A DNA stretch of 45,311 nt, taken from Polyangiaceae bacterium. GTDB taxonomy: Bacteria; Myxococcota_A; Polyangia; Polyangiales; Polyangiaceae. Shown piece after piece: positions 34,927 through 43,631 of the stretch (the first letter of the stretch is position 1; each line of letters opens with the position of its first letter). Position numbers and translations under genes: made by a program. Under the pieces are notes generated by a model. It saw only the letters and a list, made by a program, of their open reading frames with translations. It was not told the DNA's origin and ran no database searches. Location: positions 1-45,311 of the forward strand of contig JAKLKA010000046.1 of NCBI GenBank assembly GCA_023150915.1. Reading direction: 5' to 3'.

Positions 34927-35454
34927 ATGCTGCGCAAGTTCCTGATCATCCTGAGTCTGGCCCTGGTGGCGCTGCCCGCCGCCGCCCAGCCCAAGCGGGC
35001 GAAACCCGCCCGCCCGGCGTCTCTGGTCGCGCGGCCCACCCGCCCGGCCCTGGCGGTGGCGCCGCAGGGCAATCGGTCGGTCGAGGTGCTCTGGGGTGGT
35101 CAGTGGTGGGCGGCCGAAGTGCTCGAGACCCGCGCTGGCATCGCGCGCATCCACTACACGGGCTGGGGGCCCGAGTGGGACGAGTGGGTGGGCCCCGAGC
35201 GGATCCGGTCCGTGGCGCCCGCCGCGCCGGTCGCGCCGCTGAAAGGCGTCCGCGTCGGCCAGCAGGTCGACGTCGAGTGGCACGGCAGCTGGTGGCCCGC
35301 CGAAGTGGTGTCGATGAAGAACGGGTTCTACAAGATCCACTACAGCGGCTGGGGCGCCGAGTGGGACGAGTGGGTCGAGCTTCCACGGCTGCGCGGGCGG
35401 GCGGCGCCCCGGGCGAAGGCGGCCGCCCCCGAGATCGCGGGTCAGGCCTCGTGA
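34927..35454 (+). CDS. Secreted protein with two Tudor/chromo-like barrel repeats
   Basis: A 175-residue protein. The start at ATG 34927 gives a signal peptide (FLIILSLALVALPAAAQ, cleaved near residue 21). After a basic, Ala/Pro-rich linker come two copies of a 55-60 residue unit: VEVLWGGQWWAAEVLE...IHYTGWGPEWDEWVG and VDVEWHGSWWPAEVVS...IHYSGWGAEWDEWVE. The 'W--W--AEV----------IHY-GW--EWDEWV' pattern is that of Tudor-knot/Agenet/MBT-type barrels, which usually bind peptides or methylated ligands. Here it is exported, so the ligand must be in the envelope. It lies 80 bases after kup and is convergent with the leucine-rich-repeat gene. Confidence 0.8.
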   Translation: MLRKFLIILSLALVALPAAAQPKRAKPARPASLVARPTRPALAVAPQGNRSVEVLWGGQWWAAEVLETRAGIARIHYTGWGPEWDEWVGPERIRSVAPAAPVAPLKGVRVGQQVDVEWHGSWWPAEVVSMKNGFYKIHYSGWGAEWDEWVELPRLRGRAAPRAKAAAPEIAGQAS

Positions 35455-35455
35455 C

Positions 35456-36250
35456 TCACTGATCGATGACCTTCAGCCCCTTGTCGCGCAGCGGCTGCAG
35501 CACACTGATGTCGCTCCCTGGCGTGCCGGCCAGGTACAAGAACTTCAGCGTCTTGATGTCCTTGAGGTGACTGAAGTCCTTCACCTGGGTGCGCTGGATG
35601 CTCAGCCGCTCGAGCTTGGGGTGGCCCGCCAGCGGGCTCAGGTCGCGCACCGACGTGTCGTCCAGCGCGAGCTCGGTCAGGTTCTTGAGACCCTTGAGCG
35701 GCGTGAGGTCCGTGACCTGCGTCCGACCCAGGTCGATCCGGTCCAGCTTGGTCAGCTTCGCGAGCGGGGTGAGGTCGTTCACCTTGTTGATGCTCGCGCG
35801 CAGCGACTCGAGCTGCGTCATGCCCGAGAGCAGGCTGAGGTCGTCCAGATCACCCGGACCCAGGAACAGCTCTTTCAGGTTCTTGGCGTGCGGGATGAGA
35901 CACGGGTCGAGCTGGTGCGTTTCGACCTGGGACAGGTTGAGGCTCTTGAGCTTGCCCAGATCTGCCTGCGTGATGTCGCCGTCGGCCTTGCTCAGCTTCT
36001 TGCGCACCTCGGCCTCGACCGCTTTGTCGTCGAACGCGACCGCGGGCCCCTTCGGGCAGTCGGCGGCGCTCTTCTTGACCCGGGGCTTCTTCGCCTCTTT
36101 CGGGGGTTCGGCGCTGGCCGACGGTGGCGGCGGTGGCGGCTTCGCGGCGGTGGCGGTGGCGGTCGCGGTGGCGGCCGTGGGCTTCTTCTCTTCATCGCAG
36201 CCCGCGAGGGCCGCGAGGGCAGTCAGGACCAGAAAGGCGCGCTTCGACAT
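35456..36250 (-). CDS. Leucine-rich-repeat lipoprotein
   Basis: A 264-residue lipoprotein (lipobox ALAGC, Cys18). A linker of Ala-Thr and Pro runs (about 25-50) and a basic segment with CPKGP lead to a leucine-rich-repeat domain (about 85-264). About seven 21-22 residue units of internalin-like form, such as LTPLAKLTKLDRIDLGRTQV and LTPLKGLKNLTELALDDTSV, make a protein-binding arc on the cell envelope. It is the last gene of a five-gene operon headed by a Ser/Thr kinase and is 53 bases after the arrestin-like gene. Confidence 0.82.
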   Translation of the reverse strand: MSKRAFLVLTALAALAGCDEEKKPTAATATATATAAKPPPPPPSASAEPPKEAKKPRVKKSAADCPKGPAVAFDDKAVEAEVRKKLSKADGDITQADLGKLKSLNLSQVETHQLDPCLIPHAKNLKELFLGPGDLDDLSLLSGMTQLESLRASINKVNDLTPLAKLTKLDRIDLGRTQVTDLTPLKGLKNLTELALDDTSVRDLSPLAGHPKLERLSIQRTQVKDFSHLKDIKTLKFLYLAGTPGSDISVLQPLRDKGLKVIDQ

Positions 36251-36303
36251 CGGCGGCAGGCTACCCCAAAAAGGCGGCCCGGTGCGCGAGACTCGGCCAG
36301 CCT

Positions 36304-38025
36304 TCAGCGATACGCGGCGCGGCGGGACAGCGCGTCCACCAGGACCCCGAGGTCGACCGCCGCAGCCACGACGGCGCTTGGGTCGGTGAGGCCGCCGGGC
36401 AAGAGCAGCGTCACGCGGTCGGATTCGATCAGCGTCTCGGCGGCCTTGGCCGCCCAGGCGTCGATCAGCGCGCGCGCGTCGGCGGGCAGAGGCTTGCCCG
36501 CGCGCTCGGCGAAGGGTGCGCGGGAGTGGACGCACACGCTGTGCACCGCGGGCACGGCGCCGGGCGCCCAGCGCTGACCGACCTCGACGCGCCGACCGTC
36601 GAGGTCGCCGACGACCGAGGGCCGGGCGGGTGATACGGCACCCGACAGACGCCCTGCCAGCTCGTGCCATGCGCCCAGCTCGACCCCGCGCGGCGCCGGC
36701 AGCGTTCGCTCGAGCTCGGGGAGGCGCCGCGCAACGACCAGCGCCGCTTCCGCGATCGGGGTGACCGACTCGGCGGTGAGCCCCGCCCCCGAACGCTCGA
36801 GCACGATCTGCTGGTCGTCGATCCGGCGAACCTCGAAGTCTGCCAGCCAGGGCTCCAGGAACTGGGCCACGGCTCGGGTCTGAAGTGCGTCGCGCCCCGA
36901 CAGCCGCGTGCGCCGGCCGAGCGGGACACCTTCGGACCCCCAGAGGCGAGAGAGCCCGCCCACGGGCTCGCCCGCGAGCTCGAGCCCCAGCTTCGGGAAC
37001 TGGATCTCGGCGAGCAAGATCGGCCGACCCTCGGCGTGCTCCCGCCGCACGCGGACGTCCACCTCGCCAACGCGAGCAACCAGGTGCCCTTCCAGGAACT
37101 GCATGCCGACCCGACGGGCGACCTCTTGCCAAACACGCTGTACGCGGGCGTTGCCCACGGTGGGCGGCGCGTACTTCGGGCAGCTGCGCGCGCGCCGGCT
37201 TCCGGGCAAGAGCGTGATCGGGACCGCGATCGACAGGTCGCTTCCGAACCGACGCGTGACCACGACCTCGAGCGACCACCAGACGCTGAACACCTCGCTC
37301 GTGAAGCTGGGCGGCACGTCGGGCACGGCGAAGTCGAACAAGATGGGCTCGCCCTCGCGCGGGTCTTTCAGGGGCAGCTCGATCTGCCAGCGCCCCAGCT
37401 CGGCGGTGCGCCCCGAGGTCACCGCGCGCTCGTGCCCCGTCAACCGCACGACGATGCCCGAGTACCGCGCACCGTCCACGTTGCCCAGAGCAACGGCCCC
37501 GCGCAGCACTTCACCCGCGCGCGCTTCCGCGTTGGCCAGGCTCACCTCCGCGTGGGGCTCGCGCCCCCGCGGGCCATCTGGCGCCGTCGAGAAGAGCAGC
37601 GGGCGCGGGTCGCGCGGCTCGCGGACCTTGCGTGGCACCACGACCAGCTCGAACTCGCGGTCCAGGTCCGGCCACCACGGGATGGCGAGCGCCACGGCCA
37701 GGCGGTATTGGACCCGCACCACGCGCCCGCTGAAGCTGGGCGGGGCCCACTCGGGCAGCGCGAACCTGCAGGGGAAGCGCTGTTTGCCCGCCGGCAGCTC
37801 GCGCTTCTCCGACAGGCGCGCACCGAGCGCGATCGGGACGCCCACCTCGGACACGACCTTGTCGCTGATGGCCACGCGCGTCGTGCCGAGCAGCGTCACG
37901 TCCAGGTGCTCGATCTCCAGGGGACGGGCGACGTCGAGCTCGAACGTCACGTCCAGCGCGGCTCCGGGATGCGCGCGCTCGTGGACCAGAACTTGAAGCC
38001 GCGGACGGCGCTTCAGCAGTGTCAT
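36304..38025 (-). CDS. Arrestin-like fold protein
   Basis: A 573-residue protein, no signal peptide. The N-terminal half (about 1-290) has the alternating strands of an arrestin/SpoOM-type beta-sandwich pair: LQVLVHERAHPGAALDVTFE, IEHLDVTLLGTTRVAIS, WAPPSFSGRVVRVQYRLAV and, after a second sandwich, FDFAVPDVPPSFTSEVFSVW. The remainder (about 300-573) is unrelated to anything I recognise, alternating beta and helix. The ATG at 38025 lies four bases from the stop of the propeller lipoprotein gene, so it is in the kinase operon. Arrestin-like proteins are adaptors; a role linking kinase and envelope components is inference. Confidence 0.65.
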   Translation of the reverse strand: MTLLKRRPRLQVLVHERAHPGAALDVTFELDVARPLEIEHLDVTLLGTTRVAISDKVVSEVGVPIALGARLSEKRELPAGKQRFPCRFALPEWAPPSFSGRVVRVQYRLAVALAIPWWPDLDREFELVVVPRKVREPRDPRPLLFSTAPDGPRGREPHAEVSLANAEARAGEVLRGAVALGNVDGARYSGIVVRLTGHERAVTSGRTAELGRWQIELPLKDPREGEPILFDFAVPDVPPSFTSEVFSVWWSLEVVVTRRFGSDLSIAVPITLLPGSRRARSCPKYAPPTVGNARVQRVWQEVARRVGMQFLEGHLVARVGEVDVRVRREHAEGRPILLAEIQFPKLGLELAGEPVGGLSRLWGSEGVPLGRRTRLSGRDALQTRAVAQFLEPWLADFEVRRIDDQQIVLERSGAGLTAESVTPIAEAALVVARRLPELERTLPAPRGVELGAWHELAGRLSGAVSPARPSVVGDLDGRRVEVGQRWAPGAVPAVHSVCVHSRAPFAERAGKPLPADARALIDAWAAKAAETLIESDRVTLLLPGGLTDPSAVVAAAVDLGVLVDALSRRAAYR

Positions 38026-38029
38026 CGGC

Positions 38030-39757
38030 TCACTTGGCCACTCGCCGCAACGTTCCCGCCTTTTCGTCCGCCCAGTACACCGCCACGTCGTCGACCGCGA
38101 TGCCCAGCGGTTCGATGCCGCCGGTGGCAATGAGCGTCGGTTTCTGCAGGTCGCTGCCGTCCTTGGCGATGCGCATCACGCTCTGCGTGTCCGAATTGGT
38201 CCAGTAGAGGTGGGTGGCATCCAGCGCCAGCCCGCGCGGCCCGCCTTGCGACACGGCGAGCACCACGGGGGTAGCGGGAAGGGTCGCGGCGAGCGCCACG
38301 GACTGGACCTGCCCCTTGTTGGCACCGGTGCCCAGCACGGTGAAGTAGACGTTGGCCGAGTCGCTCGCGATGCCGAAGCTGTTGTCCACGTTCGGGACCA
38401 CCACCTCGGTCGCCCCGCCCGCGAGCGGAACGCGCCGGACGGCGCCGTTGTTGGCGAAGGTGGTCCAGTACGCATGTGTGGGGGTGATCGCAATCTCGAG
38501 GGGCCACGGCACGTTCGAGGCCAGGGCCTGCACGCTGCCCGGCGCCTTGGGCGCTCGATTCACGGCGCCGGTGGCGCTCATATCGCTGAAGTAGGCGTTG
38601 GTCGCGTCCAGGGCAAGGCCCAGAGCCGAGCTCAGACCGGTCCCCAGGGTCTCGGGCGCTCCGCCCCCCTTGGGCGCGCGGCGCACCAGCTTTGGAGTCT
38701 GCTCGGTCCAGTAGACGTGAGTCCCGTCGACCGCGATGCGATTGCACTCTGTACCGGTGGCGAGCACCTGCTGGGCGGTTCCGTCTTTGAGCAGTCGCCG
38801 AACCGTGCCGCCCTTGTAGTCGACGAAATAGACGTGGGTCGCGTCCAGCGCGAGCCGCGACGGTCCGTTGATGGCGTTCGAAAAAAGCGTGATCGGCTGG
38901 CATGCGCCGGCCACGCAGGTCCCGCCCAGGCAGTCGTGGCCGCACTTCCCGCAGTGCGTCGCGCTGGTCGAAAGATCCGTCTCGCAGGGCTGGGTCAGGT
39001 TCCCGTCGCACTCACCCATCGTCCCGGTGCAGGTCACGCTCACGTCACTGCCGGCGTCCGAGGCATCGCTGGCCGCGTCCGCGTCCGCGCTGGCATCGGC
39101 GCCACCCGTTCCGCCGGTGCCGCCGCTGGCGCCTGCCCCGCCGGTGCCACCGGCGCCGCCAGTGCCGCTCGTCCCGCCGCTGCCCGCGCTGCCGCCGCTG
39201 CCCGCGGCGCCGCCCGTCCCGGTATCGAGCGTGCCGCCGTCGCCCGGCGGTGAGCTGAGCTTGCAGTCACCTGCCCCGGTGCATTGCGTGGCCGCCGAGA
39301 CGCACTTGCCTTCCAGGCAGGTCTGCGTGGCCTCGCACGGCACGTCCAGGCAGTCGACGCTCATCGCGATGGGCAAGTCCAGCGAGGTGTGCGGCAAGAA
39401 ACGCAGCGTGCGACGGGCGACGATGCAGCCGCCCACGTAGCCGTCTTTCACGCACGCTTCGGCGCTCTTGGCCACGCCCGTGACCACCCGCACCGAGACC
39501 TGGTCGTCTTTGCTGCCGCTCGGGACCACGACCAGCGTGCCCACCTGACCGGTGGCGGCGCTGCACTCGGTGGTGCGAGCGACCGGATCCTTGTCCTCGA
39601 GCTTGCCGTGCGCCCCCACCGTGATGCTGGTGCCCTTCACGTCCACGCACTTCGCATCGGTGCTCAGGTGCAACGTGAGCTGGGTGGGCTCGCGGCAGGC
39701 AGGCATGAGCAGGCCCGACAGGACCCAGATCGAGGCGCTGGCGCTGAGGGCACGCAT
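38030..39757 (-). CDS. Lipoprotein with Cys-rich segment and beta-propeller
   Basis: A 575-residue lipoprotein (lipobox LLMPAC, Cys21). An N-terminal beta domain (about 25-165) is followed by a Gly/Ser/Thr/Ala linker (about 175-240), a short Cys module (CGKCGHDCLGGTCVAGAC) common in myxobacterial secreted proteins, and a C-terminal propeller (about 290-575). Repeated units read LALDATHVYFVDYKGGTVRRL, IAVDGTHVYWTEQ and LALDATHLYWTNSDTQSV, as in the YncE/DUF5050-type class. A surface ligand-binding role is likely. It lies three bases after the PEGA gene and four before the arrestin-like gene. Confidence 0.85.
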   Translation of the reverse strand: MRALSASASIWVLSGLLMPACREPTQLTLHLSTDAKCVDVKGTSITVGAHGKLEDKDPVARTTECSAATGQVGTLVVVPSGSKDDQVSVRVVTGVAKSAEACVKDGYVGGCIVARRTLRFLPHTSLDLPIAMSVDCLDVPCEATQTCLEGKCVSAATQCTGAGDCKLSSPPGDGGTLDTGTGGAAGSGGSAGSGGTSGTGGAGGTGGAGASGGTGGTGGADASADADAASDASDAGSDVSVTCTGTMGECDGNLTQPCETDLSTSATHCGKCGHDCLGGTCVAGACQPITLFSNAINGPSRLALDATHVYFVDYKGGTVRRLLKDGTAQQVLATGTECNRIAVDGTHVYWTEQTPKLVRRAPKGGGAPETLGTGLSSALGLALDATNAYFSDMSATGAVNRAPKAPGSVQALASNVPWPLEIAITPTHAYWTTFANNGAVRRVPLAGGATEVVVPNVDNSFGIASDSANVYFTVLGTGANKGQVQSVALAATLPATPVVLAVSQGGPRGLALDATHLYWTNSDTQSVMRIAKDGSDLQKPTLIATGGIEPLGIAVDDVAVYWADEKAGTLRRVAK

Positions 39758-39760
39758 GGC

Positions 39761-40693
39761 TCAGAACCTCACCAGCGGCCCGGACACCTGGCCCGGGGCG
39801 ATGCTGCCCGACTCGGGCTCGCGCTCGGTCAACAGGGCGACGGTGAGCGCCGTACCGCCCAGCACGACCGCGCCGACCCCGGTCCAGAACCACCAACGCG
39901 ACGTGATGCCGGGTGGCTGGCGCAGCGGAACGTCGAGCCGGCTGGTGCCACCCACGTGCACCACCGCCCGCGTGGTCGCGTCTTCGTAGCCTTCGCGGCG
40001 CACCACGACGTCGTGGGTGCCCGCCTCCACGATGGTCTGTGCGGGCACCGTGCCGATCCGTCGCCCGTCGACCCAAACCCGGGCACCCACCACCGGCGAG
40101 CGGATCTCGAGCACCCCACTGGTGGTTCTCGAGTGCAGCACCACCCCGAGCCTCACCTGCCCGCCGCCCGTGAGCTCGACCTTCTGCCGGTGCGGGTGAT
40201 AGCCGTCGGCGCTGACCTCGACCACCGCCGGCCCGGCGTTGAGCCGCACGGGCCCACCGAGCGGCGTGGCGCCGATCACTCGGCTGTTCACCACCACTCG
40301 CGCGCCGCTGACGTTCGCGTCGAGCACGAGCACGCTCACCTTGCCGCGCACGTCCGCGATCAGCTCGCGCAGCTTCGGCACCCGTGATTTCAGCTCGTCG
40401 GGCGCCTGGGCGTCGAAGGCCTCGAGGGCTTCGAGCGCATCGGGGAAGCGCCCCAACGCCTGCAGGGCTCGCCCGCGGTTGTAGAGCAGCGCTGGGCTCT
40501 TCTCCAGCGCGTATGCCTTGTCGTACAGCGCCAGCGCCTGGCCGTAGTCCAGCCGCTGCATCGCGTCGTCGCCCTCGCTCTTCAAGCGCGCTGCATCGCT
40601 GGCGACCGGCGGCGGCGCCTCTTCCGCCTGCGCGAAAGCGGGCGCGAGCGCGACGAGCAAGACACAACACAGCAGACGAACGAGGTGCTTCAT
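39761..40693 (-). CDS. TPR and PEGA-domain envelope protein
   Basis: A 310-residue protein with signal peptide (cleaved after AFAQAE, about 23). A TPR region (about 30-105) has YGQALALYDKAYALEKSPAL and GRFPDALEALEAF. Two PEGA domains follow (about 120-180 and 190-250): GARVVVNSRVIGATPLGG with VEVSADGYHPHRQ, then GARVWVDGRRIGTVPAQ with VVVRREGYEDATTR. A transmembrane helix (WWFWTGVGAVVLGGTALTVA, about 265-284) precedes a short C-tail. PEGA domains bind surface or glycan partners and are often fused to myxobacterial Ser/Thr kinases; here the PEGA module is on a separate protein whose ATG overlaps the kinase stop (ATGA, 40693-40690). Confidence 0.85.
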   Translation of the reverse strand: MKHLVRLLCCVLLVALAPAFAQAEEAPPPVASDAARLKSEGDDAMQRLDYGQALALYDKAYALEKSPALLYNRGRALQALGRFPDALEALEAFDAQAPDELKSRVPKLRELIADVRGKVSVLVLDANVSGARVVVNSRVIGATPLGGPVRLNAGPAVVEVSADGYHPHRQKVELTGGGQVRLGVVLHSRTTSGVLEIRSPVVGARVWVDGRRIGTVPAQTIVEAGTHDVVVRREGYEDATTRAVVHVGGTSRLDVPLRQPPGITSRWWFWTGVGAVVLGGTALTVALLTEREPESGSIAPGQVSGPLVRF

Positions 40694-42087
40694 AGGTGCA
40701 AGGGGTTCTCGGTGCTCTTGGGGGCGGGCGGCGCGGCACTGGGTTTTGCCGCGGGGGCCGCGGGGGCCGCGGGTGACGCCGAGATCGCACCGCCGACTCG
40801 CGGCCGCGGCGCACGCGCGGACGACGCCGCCGCGCTCGGCGTGGCGATTGGCACGACCGACGGCACGACCGGCTGCGGTGACGCCGAGGGAGCGTGCGCT
40901 GCGGCGGGCTGCTCGACCGCCGTTGGCGCCGGCGCCTGGGGTTCGGGCGAGCGGCTGCCGGACCAACCGACGGCGACGCCGATTCCGATCAGCGCGACCC
41001 CGCCGGCCACCCAGACCAGCGCTGGCGTGCGCCGGGGCGCGGGCTCTCCCAGAGCCGGCCGCGACGACGCTGCGACCGGCGCGTGCGACTCGCCCAGGTC
41101 GGCCACGCTCTCTCGGCCTCCGAGCGGGTCGAGCAAAGTGATGGCGTCGGCCGAAATGCGCGGAAGGTCGGGAAAGCTGATGCGCGGCTGAGATGCGGTG
41201 AGCGGCGGCGGCGCCCAGGAGCCGGTCACCCCGAAGGGCTGAATGGCCTCGGCGAGCTCCGTGACGGTCGCGTAGCGCCGCGCCGGATCCTTCTCCAGCG
41301 CCCGCACGATGGCGTCGGAGAGCACGCGGCTCATCTCGGGTCGAAGCTCGCACGGCGGCGGCGGGGCGTCGGCGGTGATGGCCGCGATCACCGCGGCGGG
41401 GCCGTCGCCGTCGAACGGCGGGCGACCCGTGACCAGCTCGTACAAGATCACGCCGAGGGACCACAGGTCGGACCGTTGATCGGCGTTGCGCGCCGACCGG
41501 ATCTGCTCGGGCGACATGTACAGCGGTGTCCCCAGCGACGAGCGCGTGAGCGTCACCGAGTCGGGCTCGTCCGTGGTGGTCTTCGAGATCCCGAAATCGA
41601 GCAGCTTGACCACACGGCGGTCACCGTCGTCGGTCAAGAACAGGTTGTGCGGTTTGAGGTCTCGGTGAACGATTCCCAGAGCATGGGCCTCGGCCACCGC
41701 CGAGCACGCCTGCAAGACGTAGCCGACCGCCTCGGCGATCGGCAGCCGGCCGCGCTCCGAGAGCTCGAAGTCCAGATCCACACCCTCGAGGTACTCCATC
41801 ACCATGAACGGCGTACCGTCAGCCAGCAGGTCCACGTCGGTGACACGCGCCACGTTGGCGCTCTTCAGCCTGGCGGCGAACCGAGCCTCGCGTTCGAAGC
41901 GTGCAACCACCTCGCGGTTCTTCCGCTCTTCTTCCCGCAGCACCTTGATCGCGACCCGCTGACCAAGGCGGTCGTGGCGGCCCTCGTACACCACACCCAT
42001 GCCGCCTTCGCCGATCACGCGCACGACCGAGTATTTGCCGGCTAGCACCTCGCCGGCCAGGGGCAGCTTCGCAGATCCCTCCGACAC
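40690..42087 (-). CDS. Transmembrane Ser/Thr protein kinase (PknB-type)
   Basis: A 465-residue Hanks-type kinase from GTG 42087; no ATG exists upstream in frame before the frame leaves kinase-like sequence. Gly-loop GEGGMGVVYEG (26-36), Lys48 (VAIK), HRDLKPHN (141-148), DFG (164-166), GTPLYMSPEQ (186-195) and RSDLWSLGVILYE are all intact, so it should be active. A juxtamembrane region of about 60 residues leads to one membrane helix (about 355-376) and a Pro/Ala-rich tail of about 90 residues outside the cytosol, with no PASTA or other sensor domain. Sensing may be supplied by the TPR-PEGA and propeller proteins of the operon, which is inference. Confidence 0.93.
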   Translation of the reverse strand: MSEGSAKLPLAGEVLAGKYSVVRVIGEGGMGVVYEGRHDRLGQRVAIKVLREEERKNREVVARFEREARFAARLKSANVARVTDVDLLADGTPFMVMEYLEGVDLDFELSERGRLPIAEAVGYVLQACSAVAEAHALGIVHRDLKPHNLFLTDDGDRRVVKLLDFGISKTTTDEPDSVTLTRSSLGTPLYMSPEQIRSARNADQRSDLWSLGVILYELVTGRPPFDGDGPAAVIAAITADAPPPPCELRPEMSRVLSDAIVRALEKDPARRYATVTELAEAIQPFGVTGSWAPPPLTASQPRISFPDLPRISADAITLLDPLGGRESVADLGESHAPVAASSRPALGEPAPRRTPALVWVAGGVALIGIGVAVGWSGSRSPEPQAPAPTAVEQPAAAHAPSASPQPVVPSVVPIATPSAAASSARAPRPRVGGAISASPAAPAAPAAKPSAAPPAPKSTENPLHL

Positions 42088-42146
42088 GTAGAGCCGCGAT
42101 GATACCCCGTTCCGGCGGCGGAACCGGCAGGGAAAAGAAAGAGCCT

Positions 42147-43553
42147 CTACGCCGGGCCGCGGGCGAGCGCCGCGAGGCACTCGTAGGCGGCGTATTTGTA
42201 GCTTTCGGCCAGGGTCGGATAGTTGAACACCATCTCGATGAAGAGGTCGACGCTCGCGCCGCAATGCAACGCGGTCTGCCCGATGTGGACGAGCTCGGTG
42301 GCGCGCTCGCCGATCACGTGGACGCCCACGACCCGCCGCGTCGCACGCTCCACCACCAGCTTGGTGATGCCCTCGACGTCGCCGGTGATCTGACCGCGGG
42401 CGTTGTTGCGATAGAGCGCGCGCCCCACGACCACCTCCAGACCCTTGACCCGAGCGCTCTCTTCGGTCTCGCCGACCGCGCTCACCTCGGGAATGGTGTA
42501 GAGGCCATAGGGCACGATCTCGGCGACCGCCTGCTTGTATTCGAAGCCGAAGGCCCGGCACACCGCCACCCGCCCCTGCTCCATGCTGGCCGAGGCCAGC
42601 GCCGGAAACCCGATCACGTCCCCGGCGGCGAGCACCGTGGGCACCTCCGTGCGGTAGGCGGCGTCGACCTGCAGGTAGCCGCGCACGTTCGCCGTGACGC
42701 CGATGCGGGCCAGGTTCAACCGTTCGGTGTTGCCGATGCGCCCTGCGGCGAAGAGCAGGTACTCGCTCGCGATGCGCTCGTCGCCCAGATCCGCCACGAT
42801 CACCTGCCCCTCGCGTGCGACCCGGGTCCAGCGCCGCCCCAGCACGATGCGCACACCCAGGTTCGTCATGGCCTCGCGCAGACGGCCCACGATCTCGCTG
42901 TCCAAGAACGGCAAGATGTCTGGGCGAGCGTCCACCAGCGTGACCTTCACACCCAGGGCCGCGAACATGCAGGCGTACTCGCAGCCGATCACGCCGCCCC
43001 CCAGGATGGTGAGCGAGCTGGGCAGCTTCTCGATGCCGAGAATCTCGTCGCTGTCGTCGATGCCGGGGTCCGCAAAGTCGATGTCGGCAGGGCGATGCGG
43101 GCGCGAACCCGTGGCAATCAGCACGAACTCGCCGTGCAGCCTGCGCTCCCCCTCCGGACCGCTCACTCGCACGGTGTGCGCGTCTTCGAAGCTGCCGTGG
43201 CCCCGCACGTAGGTCACATGATGGCGTGCCAGGTTCTCACGAATGGTGCGCGAAGCCAGCTCGGCGATGGCGTTCTTGCGGGCGATCAGCGCCGGCACCG
43301 TCGCCGCCGAGTCGAGCTCGACCGCAACGCCGTACAGGTTTCGCGCCCGGTACCCCGAGACGTAGAGCGCCGTCTCGCGCAGGGTCTTGCTGGGCAGCGT
43401 ACCCGTGTGCACCGCCGCGCCGCCGGGCTCGGGCTCGGCCTCGACCACGGCGACGCGCTTGCCGAAGTAGGCTGCCTGGGCGGCACCCTTCTCGCCGGCG
43501 GGCCCCGAGCCCATCACGACCAGATCGAAGTGCTCGGCGCTCTCGGTCCCCAT
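42147..43553 (-). CDS. sthA: Soluble pyridine nucleotide transhydrogenase
   Basis: A 468-residue FAD-dependent flavoprotein. It has the N-terminal dinucleotide fold (FDLVVMGSGPAGEKGAAQAA), NAD(P)-binding fold (LTILGGGVIGCEYACMFAAL), FAD site PTVLAAGDVIGFP and a C-terminal dimerisation domain with FNYPTLAESYKYA. In place of the redox-active CxxxxC of lipoamide or glutathione reductases it has GGAAVHTGTLPSKTLRE, the hallmark of SthA/UdhA. It equilibrates NADPH and NADH in the cytosol. It runs in the same direction as the kinase gene downstream, 59 bases apart, and is divergent from the esterase lipoprotein across 78 bases. Confidence 0.95.
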   Translation of the reverse strand: MGTESAEHFDLVVMGSGPAGEKGAAQAAYFGKRVAVVEAEPEPGGAAVHTGTLPSKTLRETALYVSGYRARNLYGVAVELDSAATVPALIARKNAIAELASRTIRENLARHHVTYVRGHGSFEDAHTVRVSGPEGERRLHGEFVLIATGSRPHRPADIDFADPGIDDSDEILGIEKLPSSLTILGGGVIGCEYACMFAALGVKVTLVDARPDILPFLDSEIVGRLREAMTNLGVRIVLGRRWTRVAREGQVIVADLGDERIASEYLLFAAGRIGNTERLNLARIGVTANVRGYLQVDAAYRTEVPTVLAAGDVIGFPALASASMEQGRVAVCRAFGFEYKQAVAEIVPYGLYTIPEVSAVGETEESARVKGLEVVVGRALYRNNARGQITGDVEGITKLVVERATRRVVGVHVIGERATELVHIGQTALHCGASVDLFIEMVFNYPTLAESYKYAAYECLAALARGPA

Positions 43554-43631
43554 GGGTTCATCGTAGATCGAGACGGGCGCGTCACGTTTTCGGATTTGAC
43601 ACGGCGCGGTTCTGCCGTAGTTTCCGCCGCC

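Noticed and set aside
31031-34945. A 1304-codon plus-strand frame
   Set aside because: It is antisense to the channel gene and then runs in a different frame through kup; no domain, no start signal.
42088-42561. Upstream extension of the Ser/Thr kinase frame
   Set aside because: It overlaps the end of sthA out of frame, is Arg/Gly-rich, and the kinase fold is complete from GTG 42087.
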